Shown here: positions 5,749-14,346 of the stretch, piece by piece
How the letters are laid out: the number at the start of each line of letters is the position of its first letter
Position numbering within the stretch: the first letter of the stretch is position 1
Virus record (IMG/VR): IMGVR_UViG_3300025070_000043
Span: 1 to 54,509 of that record
Reading direction: 5' to 3' (one strand)
From: a virus
DNA length: 54,509 nt
Program-made: the position numbers and the translations under genes
Notes under the pieces: generated by a model
What the model was told of the DNA's origin: nothing
Database searches by the model: none
What the model saw: only the letters and a program-made list of their open reading frames with translations

Positions 5749-7407
5749 ATGGAACACACAGATTCAAAAGAAGTTTCCAGAGGAAGTTGCGAAGCTTGTG
5801 GCTCGTCAGACGCAAATATATCCTACTCAGATGGACACACTTATTGTTTCTCATGCACAGCATATACGAAAGGGGATACAGACGATATGCAGTACACAAA
5901 GCCAGCACCTATTCAAGGTGTATATCACAATCAGTTTACAGATGGTCAGGTAACAGGACTTTCAGACAGAAAGATTAGCCAACAGACTTGTCAATTCTTT
6001 GGCGTAAAGACTGTCTCTTCTGGTGACCAGATTGTAAAACATATCTATCCATACTTTGACGAATCAGGTGCTCATGTAGCCAACAAGGTTCGTCAGGTAC
6101 AGAACAAGGGCTTCATGTCAGAAGGTCAGTTACCAAAGGCAAAGCTATTTGGTCAGCAGAAGTTTGGACAAAGAGGTAAGTTTATTACCATCTGTGAGGG
6201 TGAGCTGGATGCCATGTCTGCTTACGAACTAATGGGTTCTAAGTGGCCTGTTGTGTCCATCAAGAATGGTGCTCAGTCTGCACTAAAAGATGTGAAACAA
6301 AGTTACGATTACCTCAATCAATTTGAAACAATTGTTGTCTGCTTTGACAATGACGAACAAGGTAAGCTGGCTGCAGGTAAAGTTGCTCAATTGTTTGAGC
6401 CTAACAAGTGTAAGATTATGGATATGCAGTACAAGGATGCTAACGAGTATCTCAAACTAAACAAACGTGAAGAGTTTACTCGTGCATGGTGGGATGCAAA
6501 ACAATACACACCTGCTGGCATCCATAACCTTGCAGACATATCAGACAGGCTCTATCAAGAGGAAGATGTAGAGACTTGTCTTTATCCTTATCAGGGTCTA
6601 AATGAGAAGCTGTTTGGTATTCGTACTGGTGAACTGGTAACAGTTACTGCAGGTACAGGCGCAGGGAAATCCAGCATGATGCGTGAGTTGATGCATCACC
6701 TGCTTATGAATACAAAACATAATGTAGGTGTATTCTCTCTGGAAGAGAACATCAAACAGACTGCTTTCCATCTGATGTCTGTTGAAGCAAGTGACCGTAT
6801 CTATATCAAAGAGGTTCGGGAAAAGTACAGTCTAGAACAGCTAAAGGAACTAGAACGTAAGACCATTGGCACACGTAGGTTCTATGCCTTTGACCACTTT
6901 GGTTCTATTACTACAGATGAAATACTCAGCCGGGTACGTTATATGGTCAAGGCTCTTGACTGTAAGTTTATTATCATTGACCACCTGTCCATCCTTGTAT
7001 CAGGCTTGGAAGGTGAAGATGAACGCAGAAACATTGACCAGCTTATGACTAAGCTTAGGTCACTGGTAGAAGAAACCAGATGTGCAATGCTTCTTGTTTC
7101 TCACTTGCGTAGGGCAACAGGCGATAAGGGTCAGGAACAGGGCAAGGAAATATCTCTGTCCATGTTACGTGGCTCACATTCTATTGCTCAGATTAGTGAC
7201 GCAGTGATTGCGTTGGAACGTGACCAGCAAGCACAAGACCCTGTACAGGCAAACACAACCGCAGTCAGGGTATTGAAGAATCGTTATGCAGGTGAGACAG
7301 GTGTAGCCACCTACCTTCTGTATGATAAGGACACTGGCAGAATGTCAGAGATTGAGAACCCGTTTGAGGCAGACTCTAACGCAGATGATATAGGAGATTT
7401 TCTATGA
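5749..7407 (+). CDS. Bifunctional DNA primase-helicase, T7 gp4-like
   Basis: 552 residues, close to T7 gp4 (566). An N-terminal zinc finger has C14, C17, C33 and C36. A TOPRIM primase domain follows with E150 in ICEGELDAM and D200/D202 in VCFDNDEQGK. The C-terminal RecA-type DnaB helicase domain has Walker A GTGAGKS at 302-308 and Walker B FIIIDH ending at D411. It primes and unwinds DNA at the phage fork. GGAG lies before the ATG. The stop overlaps the next gene by 4 bases, so primase, nuclease and polymerase are translated as a linked set. Confidence 0.95.
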   Translation: MEHTDSKEVSRGSCEACGSSDANISYSDGHTYCFSCTAYTKGDTDDMQYTKPAPIQGVYHNQFTDGQVTGLSDRKISQQTCQFFGVKTVSSGDQIVKHIYPYFDESGAHVANKVRQVQNKGFMSEGQLPKAKLFGQQKFGQRGKFITICEGELDAMSAYELMGSKWPVVSIKNGAQSALKDVKQSYDYLNQFETIVVCFDNDEQGKLAAGKVAQLFEPNKCKIMDMQYKDANEYLKLNKREEFTRAWWDAKQYTPAGIHNLADISDRLYQEEDVETCLYPYQGLNEKLFGIRTGELVTVTAGTGAGKSSMMRELMHHLLMNTKHNVGVFSLEENIKQTAFHLMSVEASDRIYIKEVREKYSLEQLKELERKTIGTRRFYAFDHFGSITTDEILSRVRYMVKALDCKFIIIDHLSILVSGLEGEDERRNIDQLMTKLRSLVEETRCAMLLVSHLRRATGDKGQEQGKEISLSMLRGSHSIAQISDAVIALERDQQAQDPVQANTTAVRVLKNRYAGETGVATYLLYDKDTGRMSEIENPFEADSNADDIGDFL

Positions 7408-7874
7408 AGGTAGCAAAGATTGATGGGGCATATAACAGACGCTTCAGCCGACAGAGTTACGAGGAGAATGATGCAAAGGCTAGAGAAGCAATCATGTCCT
7501 ACTTACAAAACAATGGACATGAAATACTTGATAGCACAGAGAACTTTTCATTTGACATCAAGAGCAAAAAAGGAGATAATACGTACTTCTCAGAGGCAGA
7601 GATGAAGAACCAATGGAAAGGTGATTGGCCTGATACATGGAAAGAAATCAGGATACCCTACCGAAAACATAAGCTTATCAATAGGATGGCAGAATTAGGA
7701 GCAGACAATCATTTCTTTAACTTCTATGTCATTCGTAATGATTGCAAAGCAGCATGGCGAATCAAAGACTTTGTTGTTGCCGAATCAGAAGTTAAGAAGT
7801 TATTTAGTTATCGTGTAAAAGGTGAAAGCTTTTTCCACATACCCTATCAGAAAGCGGAGCTAGTAGAACTATGA
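7404..7874 (+). CDS. Putative PD-(D/E)XK-type nuclease between primase and polymerase
   Basis: 156 residues overlapping both neighbours by 4 bases. A candidate active site is D51 (in FSFDIKSK) and E66-x-K68 (in FSEAEMKNQ), the PD-(D/E)XK order. A conserved-looking WKGDWPDTWKEIRIPYRKHK stretch follows. Proteins of this kind are often labelled endonuclease in marine podoviruses. It may process replication or recombination intermediates or degrade host DNA. It is distinct from the T7 endonuclease I homologue at 11431. The fold is inferred from spacing only. Confidence 0.55.
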   Translation: MKVAKIDGAYNRRFSRQSYEENDAKAREAIMSYLQNNGHEILDSTENFSFDIKSKKGDNTYFSEAEMKNQWKGDWPDTWKEIRIPYRKHKLINRMAELGADNHFFNFYVIRNDCKAAWRIKDFVVAESEVKKLFSYRVKGESFFHIPYQKAELVEL

Positions 7875-9520
7875 AAAGAGTAGTGCTTGATATCGAGACA
7901 GATGACCTAAATGCAACTGTAGTACACTGCATTGTGGCACAGGACTTAGATACAGGCGCAGTGGACACATGGTATGGGGAGTCCATCAAGGACTTCCCTG
8001 CATGGTCAGAGAGTGTAGATGTCTTTGTCATGCATAACGGTGTGTCCTTTGATGCGCCTGTTGTAAATCGTTTGACAGGCAGTAAAATACCTTTGAAGAA
8101 GGTAAGGGATACACTGATTATGTCTCAGCTTTATGACCCTTCCCTTGAGGGTGGTCATTCATTAGGGGCATGGGGTGAAAGGCTTGGCTACCCAAAGATA
8201 GAATTTAATGACTTCTCTGTATTTACACAAGAGATGTTAAAATATTGTAAACAGGACGTGGTTGTTACTGTAAAGCTATACGAACATCTACTTCCTCATA
8301 TGAAAAAGTATTCTGGTAAATCTATTCAGCTTGAGCATGAGGTGAGAGCAATTGTTGACAAGCAAGAAGAGAATGGATTTACTCTTAATATCCCGGAAGC
8401 TTCATGCCTTGTTGCAAGGCTCTCAGAAGAGGCTACAGAGATTGAACAGGAGATGCAAGGTATATTTCCCCCTATCGTAACAGAACGCCACTCAGAGAAG
8501 ACAGGAAAGCGTTTAAAAGATAAGGTAGAAATATTCAATCCTGCATCAAGACAGCAGATAGGTAAACGACTTATGGATAAGGGATGGAAACCTAATAAGT
8601 TTACCCCTACAGGCCAGCCAATTGTGGATGAAGGTACATTAAAAGATGTGGACATCCCAGAGGCACAGAAGATTGCACAATATCTGTTGTTGCAAAAGAG
8701 AGTTTCACAGGTCAAGTCTTGGCTTGATGTTGTGGAAGACGATGGTAAGGTTCATGGTAGAGTTATTACCTTGAAAGCCATCAGTGGACGCATGGCACAC
8801 AACTCCCCAAACATGGCACAAGTACCTGCCGTTTACTCTCCCTACGGCAAAGAGTGCAGACAAGTTTGGAAAACAAGCAGTGACAAATACAAACTGCTGG
8901 GATGTGATGCTAGTTCACTTGAACTTAGATGCTTGGCACACTATATGGGTGACAAGAAATTTACTGATGAGGTAGTGGGTGGTGACATCCACACTGCAAA
9001 TCAGAAAGCCGCAGGACTTCCTACCAGAGATTCAGCAAAGACATTTATCTATGCTCTAATTTATGGTGCAGGTCCAGCTAAGATTGGTAGTATCGTTGGT
9101 GGTGGTGCTAGAGAAGGACAAATCATTATGAAAAAGTTTATGTCCAATATGCCAGCCTTAAAAACCTTGCGTGATAAGGTAGATAAGGCAGCAAATACAG
9201 GATATATTCGTGGTCTTGATGGTAGGCTTTTAAAGGTACGTCAGCAACACGCTGCCATGAACCTCTTACTACAGGGGGCAGGTGCTATCATTTGTAAAGA
9301 ATGGTTGCGGCAAATAACTATCATGGCGCAACGAGATTATGAATACAATCTTGTTGCGTCTATACATGACGAGTATCAGTTTGAGATTCGTGCTGACCAA
9401 GCAGAACGCTTTGGTGAACTCACACAAAAGGCAATGAAGCAAGTACAGGAAACCCTGTCTGTTGTTTGTCCTTTAGATAGTGAGTATAAAATTGGAAACA
9501 ATTGGGCAGAAACTCATTAA
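7871..9520 (+). CDS. Family A DNA polymerase with 3'-5' exonuclease, T7-like
   Basis: 549 residues. Exonuclease motifs: DIET (D7, E9), HNGVSFD (D61) and YCKQDVVVT (D129). Polymerase motifs: A, CDASSLELR (D346); B, RDSAKTFIYALIYGAG (R386, K390); C, IHDEYQF (D500). The end, PLDSEYKIGNNWAETH, matches the T7 gp5 C-terminus pattern. It is about 155 residues shorter than T7 gp5. The piece before FNPASRQQIGKRL that carries the thioredoxin-binding insertion in T7 is only about 25 residues here, so thioredoxin-dependent processivity is unlikely. It starts by ATGA overlap with the nuclease gene. Confidence 0.95.
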   Translation: MKRVVLDIETDDLNATVVHCIVAQDLDTGAVDTWYGESIKDFPAWSESVDVFVMHNGVSFDAPVVNRLTGSKIPLKKVRDTLIMSQLYDPSLEGGHSLGAWGERLGYPKIEFNDFSVFTQEMLKYCKQDVVVTVKLYEHLLPHMKKYSGKSIQLEHEVRAIVDKQEENGFTLNIPEASCLVARLSEEATEIEQEMQGIFPPIVTERHSEKTGKRLKDKVEIFNPASRQQIGKRLMDKGWKPNKFTPTGQPIVDEGTLKDVDIPEAQKIAQYLLLQKRVSQVKSWLDVVEDDGKVHGRVITLKAISGRMAHNSPNMAQVPAVYSPYGKECRQVWKTSSDKYKLLGCDASSLELRCLAHYMGDKKFTDEVVGGDIHTANQKAAGLPTRDSAKTFIYALIYGAGPAKIGSIVGGGAREGQIIMKKFMSNMPALKTLRDKVDKAANTGYIRGLDGRLLKVRQQHAAMNLLLQGAGAIICKEWLRQITIMAQRDYEYNLVASIHDEYQFEIRADQAERFGELTQKAMKQVQETLSVVCPLDSEYKIGNNWAETH

Positions 9521-9526
9521 TAGGTG

Positions 9527-9555
9527 TTGACATACTATTATGTATGTTATATACT
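9527..9555 (+). promoter_or_regulatory. Sigma70-type promoter upstream of SSB gene
   Basis: TTGACA (9527-9532), 17-base spacer, TATACT (9550-9555), in the 92-base gap after the polymerase gene. It is eleven of twelve consensus bases with ideal spacing, 57 bases before the SSB start. It would allow separate, stronger expression of SSB and the following genes by host RNA polymerase. Confidence 0.75.
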
Positions 9556-9612
9556 TTCAAAATCAGAAGTGGCTAAGACCACACAGTAAACTAATATAGG
9601 AGATACAAAACT

Positions 9613-10086
9613 ATGCCAGTATTATCAGGAAAGTCCCATTGGGCATCTATCACTTCACCAAACAAAACATTTGAACCACATAAATGGATGATTGATTTGT
9701 CTTTGGAAGGTGAAGAACTTGAGAAAGCTAAGAAGATTGGTCTATCTATTAAGAACAAAGGTGATGAAAGAGGAGACTTTGTTTCCATTTCTCGTAAGGT
9801 CTATCGTAAAGATGGTGGTGAGAACAGCTCACCGGGCTTGGTAGATAGTCAAAAACGTCCTATGGAAAATACTCTTATTGGTAACGGCTCAGATGTAAAT
9901 GTTTTGTTTAAAACATATGAGTGGGAGTATGCAGGAAAAGCAGGTGTAGGCTCTGACCTTCAAAAGGTTCAGGTTGTAAACCTAATTTCATACGGAGATG
10001 ATGATGATTTTGATGTTGTGTCTGGTGGACATAGTGCAGTAGATACCTTAGACGATGATATCCCCTTTGGAAACACTGGTAGCTAA
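9613..10086 (+). CDS. Putative single-stranded DNA-binding protein
   Basis: 157 residues beginning MPVLSGKSHWASITSPNKTF, with an OB-like mixed beta core and an acidic tail (DTLDDDIPFGNTGS). Acidic C-terminal tips of the DDIPF kind are typical of SSB and gp2.5-type proteins, which use them to bind replication partners. The position right after the polymerase and behind its own promoter fits a protein needed in high amounts. No sequence motif proves the fold. Confidence 0.7.
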   Translation: MPVLSGKSHWASITSPNKTFEPHKWMIDLSLEGEELEKAKKIGLSIKNKGDERGDFVSISRKVYRKDGGENSSPGLVDSQKRPMENTLIGNGSDVNVLFKTYEWEYAGKAGVGSDLQKVQVVNLISYGDDDDFDVVSGGHSAVDTLDDDIPFGNTGS

Positions 10087-10178
10087 AACATAACATCAAC
10101 AAGGGTGCTACACATATCTGGAATATGGTAGTGAGTTGGCTAGTGTAGGGTGGGTACGCCAATTATTAAGGAGTTATT

Positions 10179-10373
10179 ATGTTAGACAAAGAATATAAGA
10201 TTACTATGTCTGCTGAATATTTAGACTTTGGAAATAAAACCACAGTGGAAGGATATGTAACTGACCTAAATGATATATCAGATATTGTATTAGATTTCCT
10301 ACGTGCAATGGGATATACATATATAGAAGATGTAACTTTCCATAAAGAGTTTGAGGATTTATTAAATGACTGA
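10179..10373 (+). CDS. Small acidic protein of unknown function
   Basis: 64 residues with an ideal AAGGAG site seven bases before ATG. It begins MLDKEYKITMSAEYLDFGNK and is acidic with beta-strand pattern. The 92-base gap before it holds no recognised signal. It overlaps the DUF3310 gene by 8 bases. No family was recognised. Confidence 0.6.
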   Translation: MLDKEYKITMSAEYLDFGNKTTVEGYVTDLNDISDIVLDFLRAMGYTYIEDVTFHKEFEDLLND

Positions 10374-10581
10374 CTATGTAAATAAACCACCTCATTATCA
10401 GACAGGTGAGGTAGAATGTATTCAAGCAATTGAATCTGCCCTATCTCCAGAAGAGTTTAGAGGATACTGCAAAGGTAATGTAATAAAGTATACTTGGCGA
10501 GAACAATACAAAGGTCAAGACCAAGACTTAGCTAAAGCAGTGTGGTATCTAAATAGATACTTAGAAAAGGAAACAGAATGA
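10366..10581 (+). CDS. DUF3310 family protein
   Basis: 71 residues covering the whole DUF3310 (SaV-like) domain: NKPPHYQTGEVECIQAIESA, then FRGYCKGNVIKYTWREQYKG, then DLAKAVWYLNRYL. These proteins are common in phage replication modules and are sometimes called nucleotide kinase, without proof. The gene overlaps both neighbours by a few bases. Confidence 0.85.
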   Translation: MTDYVNKPPHYQTGEVECIQAIESALSPEEFRGYCKGNVIKYTWREQYKGQDQDLAKAVWYLNRYLEKETE

Positions 10582-11438
10582 AAAGTATAGATACTCTAAT
10601 AGAAGATATATACAAGACATTAGAAGAAGGTATTAATACTGCATCTGTACAGAACAGAGATGCTATTCATACTTGTTCTACTGAAATTGCCAGAGCACTA
10701 TCACGTCAGCTTGGAGAAGGTAAACGTAGTAAGCAAACTACCTTACGTATGTCTCAAATAGGTAAGCCAGACAGACAGCTTTGGTATGACTTAAAAAGTA
10801 CAGCAGAGCCAGAACCGATTAACGGTCAAACTAAAATGAAGTTTATTATGGGAGACATCCTAGAGGCTGTGTTGATACTGCTTACAGAAGTATCTGGACA
10901 CGAGGTGACAGAGCAGCAGAAGGAAGTAGAAGTAGAAGGTGTTAAGGGACACAAGGACTGTCGCATTGATGGTACTCTTGTAGATATTAAGACTGCTTCT
11001 TCTTATGCCTTTAAGAAGTTCAAAGAAGGTACACTACATAGTGATGACCCCTTTGGTTACATTGCTCAATTGTCTGGCTATGCAGAGGCAGGTAATGACC
11101 AAGAAGCAGCCTTCTTTGCTATTGATAAATCATCCAGTGAAATGGCTCTAATGAAGATAGAACCTATCCATATGATAAATGCAAAGCAAAGAATTGGGAA
11201 GGTTAAAACATTCTTGTCTTCTGACTTACCGCCTGATAGATGTTATCCAGATGAAGAGGATGGTAAGTCTGGTAATCGTAAGCTTGCCATTGGTTGTGTA
11301 TATTGTCCTTACAAAGATGATTGTTGGAAAGATGCCAATGGTGGTCAAGGGCTACGTAAATTTAAATACTCTAATGGTATTAGATATCTTACTCAGGTAG
11401 GAAAAGTACCTGATGTACAAGAGGTAACTAATGGCTAA
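10578..11438 (+). CDS. RecB/Cas4-like PD-(D/E)XK exonuclease
   Basis: 286 residues. The nuclease core is visible as FIMGDILE (D93, E96), HKDCRIDG (D127, D131) and LVDIKTAS (D136-x-K138), followed by GYIAQLSGYAEA typical of the RecB family. A C-terminal cysteine group (C222, C240, C243, C249) resembles the metal or iron-sulfur site of Cas4/AddB nucleases; a matching N-terminal cysteine is not obvious (C33 is the only candidate). The likely role is DNA end processing in recombination or host DNA degradation. It is joined by short overlaps to the DUF3310 gene and endonuclease I. Confidence 0.8.
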   Translation: MKSIDTLIEDIYKTLEEGINTASVQNRDAIHTCSTEIARALSRQLGEGKRSKQTTLRMSQIGKPDRQLWYDLKSTAEPEPINGQTKMKFIMGDILEAVLILLTEVSGHEVTEQQKEVEVEGVKGHKDCRIDGTLVDIKTASSYAFKKFKEGTLHSDDPFGYIAQLSGYAEAGNDQEAAFFAIDKSSSEMALMKIEPIHMINAKQRIGKVKTFLSSDLPPDRCYPDEEDGKSGNRKLAIGCVYCPYKDDCWKDANGGQGLRKFKYSNGIRYLTQVGKVPDVQEVTNG

Positions 11439-11862
11439 GAAAAAAACAAGAGATAAGAACGAGCACAATTACCGTTCTAATTCAGAATTTAATTGTGCTT
11501 GTTTCTTGAATAAGAATAAGGTTGAGTTTGAATATGAAACATTTAACATACCCTATTTATGGCAAGAAGATAAAAAATACATACCTGATTTTATTCTTCC
11601 TAACGGCATCATATTAGAAGTCAAAGGAAGGTTTATGTTAGAAGACAGAAAGAAGCACTTGTTTATTCGTGACCAGCATCCTGAATATGATATTAGATTT
11701 GTCTTTGATAACTTTAATAGGAAGCTATACAAGGGTGGTAAGATGACCTATGGTGATTGGTGTGACAAGCATGGCTTTCTTTACTGCAAAGGTGGAGAAG
11801 GGATACCAAAAGCATGGTTAAGAACAGATGCAAATAAAAGACATAATACTAGCAGAGGATGA
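11431..11862 (+). CDS. Endonuclease I, Holliday junction resolvase, T7 gp3-like
   Basis: 143 residues, near T7 gp3 (149). Catalytic residues fall in order: E19 (RSNSEF), D53 (YIPDFILPNG), E63 and K65 (LEVKGRF), then DRKKHLFIRDQHPEYDIRF and LYKG...YGDWCDKHG as in T7. The enzyme cuts branched DNA, resolving junctions before packaging and breaking down host DNA. It overlaps the RecB-like gene by 8 bases and the next gene by 35 bases. Confidence 0.93.
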   Translation: MAKKKTRDKNEHNYRSNSEFNCACFLNKNKVEFEYETFNIPYLWQEDKKYIPDFILPNGIILEVKGRFMLEDRKKHLFIRDQHPEYDIRFVFDNFNRKLYKGGKMTYGDWCDKHGFLYCKGGEGIPKAWLRTDANKRHNTSRG

Positions 11863-12160
11863 ACAAGTAGAACTTAGGACATCAGAAAAGACTTTGTTTC
11901 TTACTGTAATCCTACAAGCTCTTCTTGACGCAACCAAGCCCCGATATGATGGTGAGCCTACTAACTCTATTATCGAAAGAGAAAGAGCAATAGCATGGTT
12001 CTTTGCATCAGTCGGGGTAACTGCTGAAGACTTTCATTCTGTCTGTGACTATGCAGGAGTTAATCCTGTATACATGAGAGAGTTTGCTTTCAAGGTACTC
12101 AAATCAGGTGAAGTTGAGTATGTTAGAAAAAGAATTAATGCTGTTTTGGGACATGAATAG
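11828..12160 (+). CDS. Conserved phage protein of unknown function
   Basis: 110 residues, helical, starting 35 bases inside the endonuclease I gene. It contains LFLTVILQALLDATKP, ERERAIAWFFASVGV, and a segment HSVCDYAGVNPVYMREFAFK that reads like a helix-turn-helix-sized element. The AWFFASVGVTAEDFHSVCDYAG stretch suggests a small DNA-associated protein, but I cannot name a family. The start is uncertain because no good ribosome site precedes it. Confidence 0.6.
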   Translation: MQIKDIILAEDEQVELRTSEKTLFLTVILQALLDATKPRYDGEPTNSIIERERAIAWFFASVGVTAEDFHSVCDYAGVNPVYMREFAFKVLKSGEVEYVRKRINAVLGHE

Positions 12161-12162
12161 TA

Positions 12163-12191
12163 TTGTACTTTTAACCTAGTTGTGATACAAT
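12163..12191 (+). promoter_or_regulatory. Weak sigma70-like promoter candidate before RNR gene
   Basis: TACAAT (12186-12191) is a good -10; the -35 at 17-base spacing is TTGTAC (12163-12168), a poor match. It sits in the 66-base gap before the ribonucleotide reductase gene, where a promoter would be expected. It is placed by pattern only. Confidence 0.35.
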
Positions 12192-12226
12192 TTTAAGTTC
12201 CAACCCAGTTCAGGAAAGGGATATCA

Positions 12227-14188
12227 ATGAACAATTTTTTACCAACAGACTATCAAAATTTTATTGCCTTGTCACGTTATGCACGTTGGAAAGACGATGA
12301 GCAAAGACGTGAGACATGGCCTGAAACAGTTAGCAGATACTTTGATTATATGTCAGACCATCTTAGTAAGAACCATAGTTATAATCTAAAGGATGGTTTA
12401 CGCAAACAGTTAGAAGAAGCAGTACTTACACAACAAATTATGCCATCAATGAGAGCACTTATGACATCGGGTCCTGCCTTGGATAGATGTCATGTAGGTG
12501 GATATAACTGTTCCTACATTCCAGTAGACAGTCCTCGTTCTTTTGACGAGTGTATGTATATTCTTATGTGTGGTACAGGTGTAGGCTTCTCAGTGGAACG
12601 TAATAATATTGACAAACTTCCAATTGTAAATGAAACATTCCATGAAACAGATACAGTTATCAAGGTAGGTGACAGCCGCCCCGGTTGGGCTAAGTCTCTA
12701 CGTGAACTAATTGCCATGCTATATGCTGGACAGATTCCTAAGTGGGATGTATCAGAGGTACGTCCTGCAGGTGCAAGGCTAAAGACATTTGGTGGACGTG
12801 CATCAGGACCTGCTCCTCTCATTGACCTTTTCAACTTCTGTATTGATAAGTTCAAAGGTGCAGCAGGGCGTAGGCTCTATCCTATTGAGTGTCACGATTT
12901 GATGTGCAAGATTGGGGAAGTTGTGGTTGTAGGTGGTGTACGAAGGTCAGCACTTATTAGCCTGTCTAATCTGAATGATGATCAGATGCGTCATGCGAAA
13001 ACAGGTGAATGGTGGGATGAGCCAGACAAGAACATTAAGCGTGAAGGACAACGTGCTCTAGCCAATAACTCTGTAGCCTACAAAGAGAAGCCTCAGATGG
13101 GTACATTCATGCGTGAGTGGTTGTCTCTGTACGAATCACATTCAGGAGAACGTGGTATCTTCAATCGTGAATCTGCAAAGAAACAAGCAGCAAGTAATGG
13201 CAGACGTGACCCTGACCATAACTTTGGTTGTAATCCATGCTCAGAAATTATTCTACGTCCTTATCAGTTCTGTAATTTATCAGAGGTGGTTGTACGTGCT
13301 TCAGATAATGTAGAAACACTAAAAGAAAAGGTGCGTTTGGCTACCATTCTTGGTACATTCCAAGCCACACTGACAGACTTTAAATACATTCGTAAAGTCT
13401 GGAAGGACAACACAGAAGAGGAAAGGTTACTTGGCGTATCTCTTACAGGGATTATGGATAACCAGTTGATGTCAGGTAGAGGACCTATGCATGGTATGAA
13501 TATTAAAACTATTCTTACTGAGTTAAAAGACCAAGCAGTTGAAACAAACGAACACCTTTCAAAAAGTTTGGGTATTCCACAGGCTGCAGCTATTACTTGT
13601 GTTAAACCTTCTGGTACAGTATCTCAGTTGGTAGATAGTGCATCAGGTATCCATTCACGTCACAATCCTTACTACATTCGTACTGTACGTGGTGATAACA
13701 AAGACCCTATAACACAGTTTATGATTGCACAGGGTGTTCCTAGTGAGCCTGATATTGGTAAGCCTGATAGCACTACAGTCTTCAGCTTTCCCATGTCTTC
13801 ACCATTAGGGGCAGTATGTCGCACAGAAATGACAGCCATTGAACAGCTTGAGTTGTGGTTATTATATCAAAGGCATTGGTGTGAACATAAACCTTCTGTT
13901 ACTATCTCAGTCAAAGAACATGAATGGCTTGAGGTTGGTCAGTGGGTATACAAAAACTTTGACGAAGTCTCTGGTATTAGTTTCCTTCCTTTCAGTGAGC
14001 ATACTTATCAACAAGCACCTTATCAGGATATTACTAGCGAAGAATATGATAAGGCAATGGAAAATATGCCAGCTAAGATTGATTGGTCTTTACTCTCAGA
14101 GTTTGAGAAAGAAGACACAACATCAGGTGGGCGTGAGTTAGCTTGTACAGCAGGTGTATGTGAAGTAGTGGATTTGACTGCAGCATGA
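12227..14188 (+). CDS. nrdJ: Class II (adenosylcobalamin-dependent) ribonucleotide reductase
   Basis: 653 residues, monomeric RTPR type. The active site matches Lactobacillus RTPR: C95 in GYNCSYIP, then NPCSEI with N336, radical C338 and E340, and C349 eleven residues later, exactly the 408/419 spacing. TCVKPSGTVSQL is the phosphate-binding region. The C-terminal ACTAGVCEV gives the C640/C645 redox pair. It reduces ribonucleotides to deoxyribonucleotides for phage DNA synthesis and needs B12 coenzyme from the host or environment. It is about 85 residues shorter than Lactobacillus RTPR. AGGAAAGGG precedes the ATG. Confidence 0.95.
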   Translation: MNNFLPTDYQNFIALSRYARWKDDEQRRETWPETVSRYFDYMSDHLSKNHSYNLKDGLRKQLEEAVLTQQIMPSMRALMTSGPALDRCHVGGYNCSYIPVDSPRSFDECMYILMCGTGVGFSVERNNIDKLPIVNETFHETDTVIKVGDSRPGWAKSLRELIAMLYAGQIPKWDVSEVRPAGARLKTFGGRASGPAPLIDLFNFCIDKFKGAAGRRLYPIECHDLMCKIGEVVVVGGVRRSALISLSNLNDDQMRHAKTGEWWDEPDKNIKREGQRALANNSVAYKEKPQMGTFMREWLSLYESHSGERGIFNRESAKKQAASNGRRDPDHNFGCNPCSEIILRPYQFCNLSEVVVRASDNVETLKEKVRLATILGTFQATLTDFKYIRKVWKDNTEEERLLGVSLTGIMDNQLMSGRGPMHGMNIKTILTELKDQAVETNEHLSKSLGIPQAAAITCVKPSGTVSQLVDSASGIHSRHNPYYIRTVRGDNKDPITQFMIAQGVPSEPDIGKPDSTTVFSFPMSSPLGAVCRTEMTAIEQLELWLLYQRHWCEHKPSVTISVKEHEWLEVGQWVYKNFDEVSGISFLPFSEHTYQQAPYQDITSEEYDKAMENMPAKIDWSLLSEFEKEDTTSGGRELACTAGVCEVVDLTAA

Positions 14189-14346
14189 TGTGGGAATACT
14201 GGTGTAAAGCAATGGGCAGCAAGGCATATGACGATAATGCCAAAGCAAACAAAGTAGCAATACTTAGAACTGCTTGGGTTGTTCTTCATGTCCTTGCCTG
14301 TCTAGCAATTATATTTCATAACACACAAAAGATGGGATGGTGGTAA
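14185..14346 (+). CDS. Small single-pass membrane protein after RNR
   Basis: 53 residues from ATG 14185 (a second ATG follows at 14188), overlapping the RNR stop. A polar, Trp-containing N-terminus is followed by one hydrophobic helix (TAWVVLHVLACLAIIF) and a short tail ending MGWW. The stop is TAATG-coupled to the next gene. No function is known. Confidence 0.55.
   Translation: MMWEYWCKAMGSKAYDDNAKANKVAILRTAWVVLHVLACLAIIFHNTQKMGWW

Noticed and set aside
8326-8715. 129-residue minus-strand frame in the polymerase gene
   Set aside because: Antisense shadow of a gene with all catalytic motifs in the other strand.
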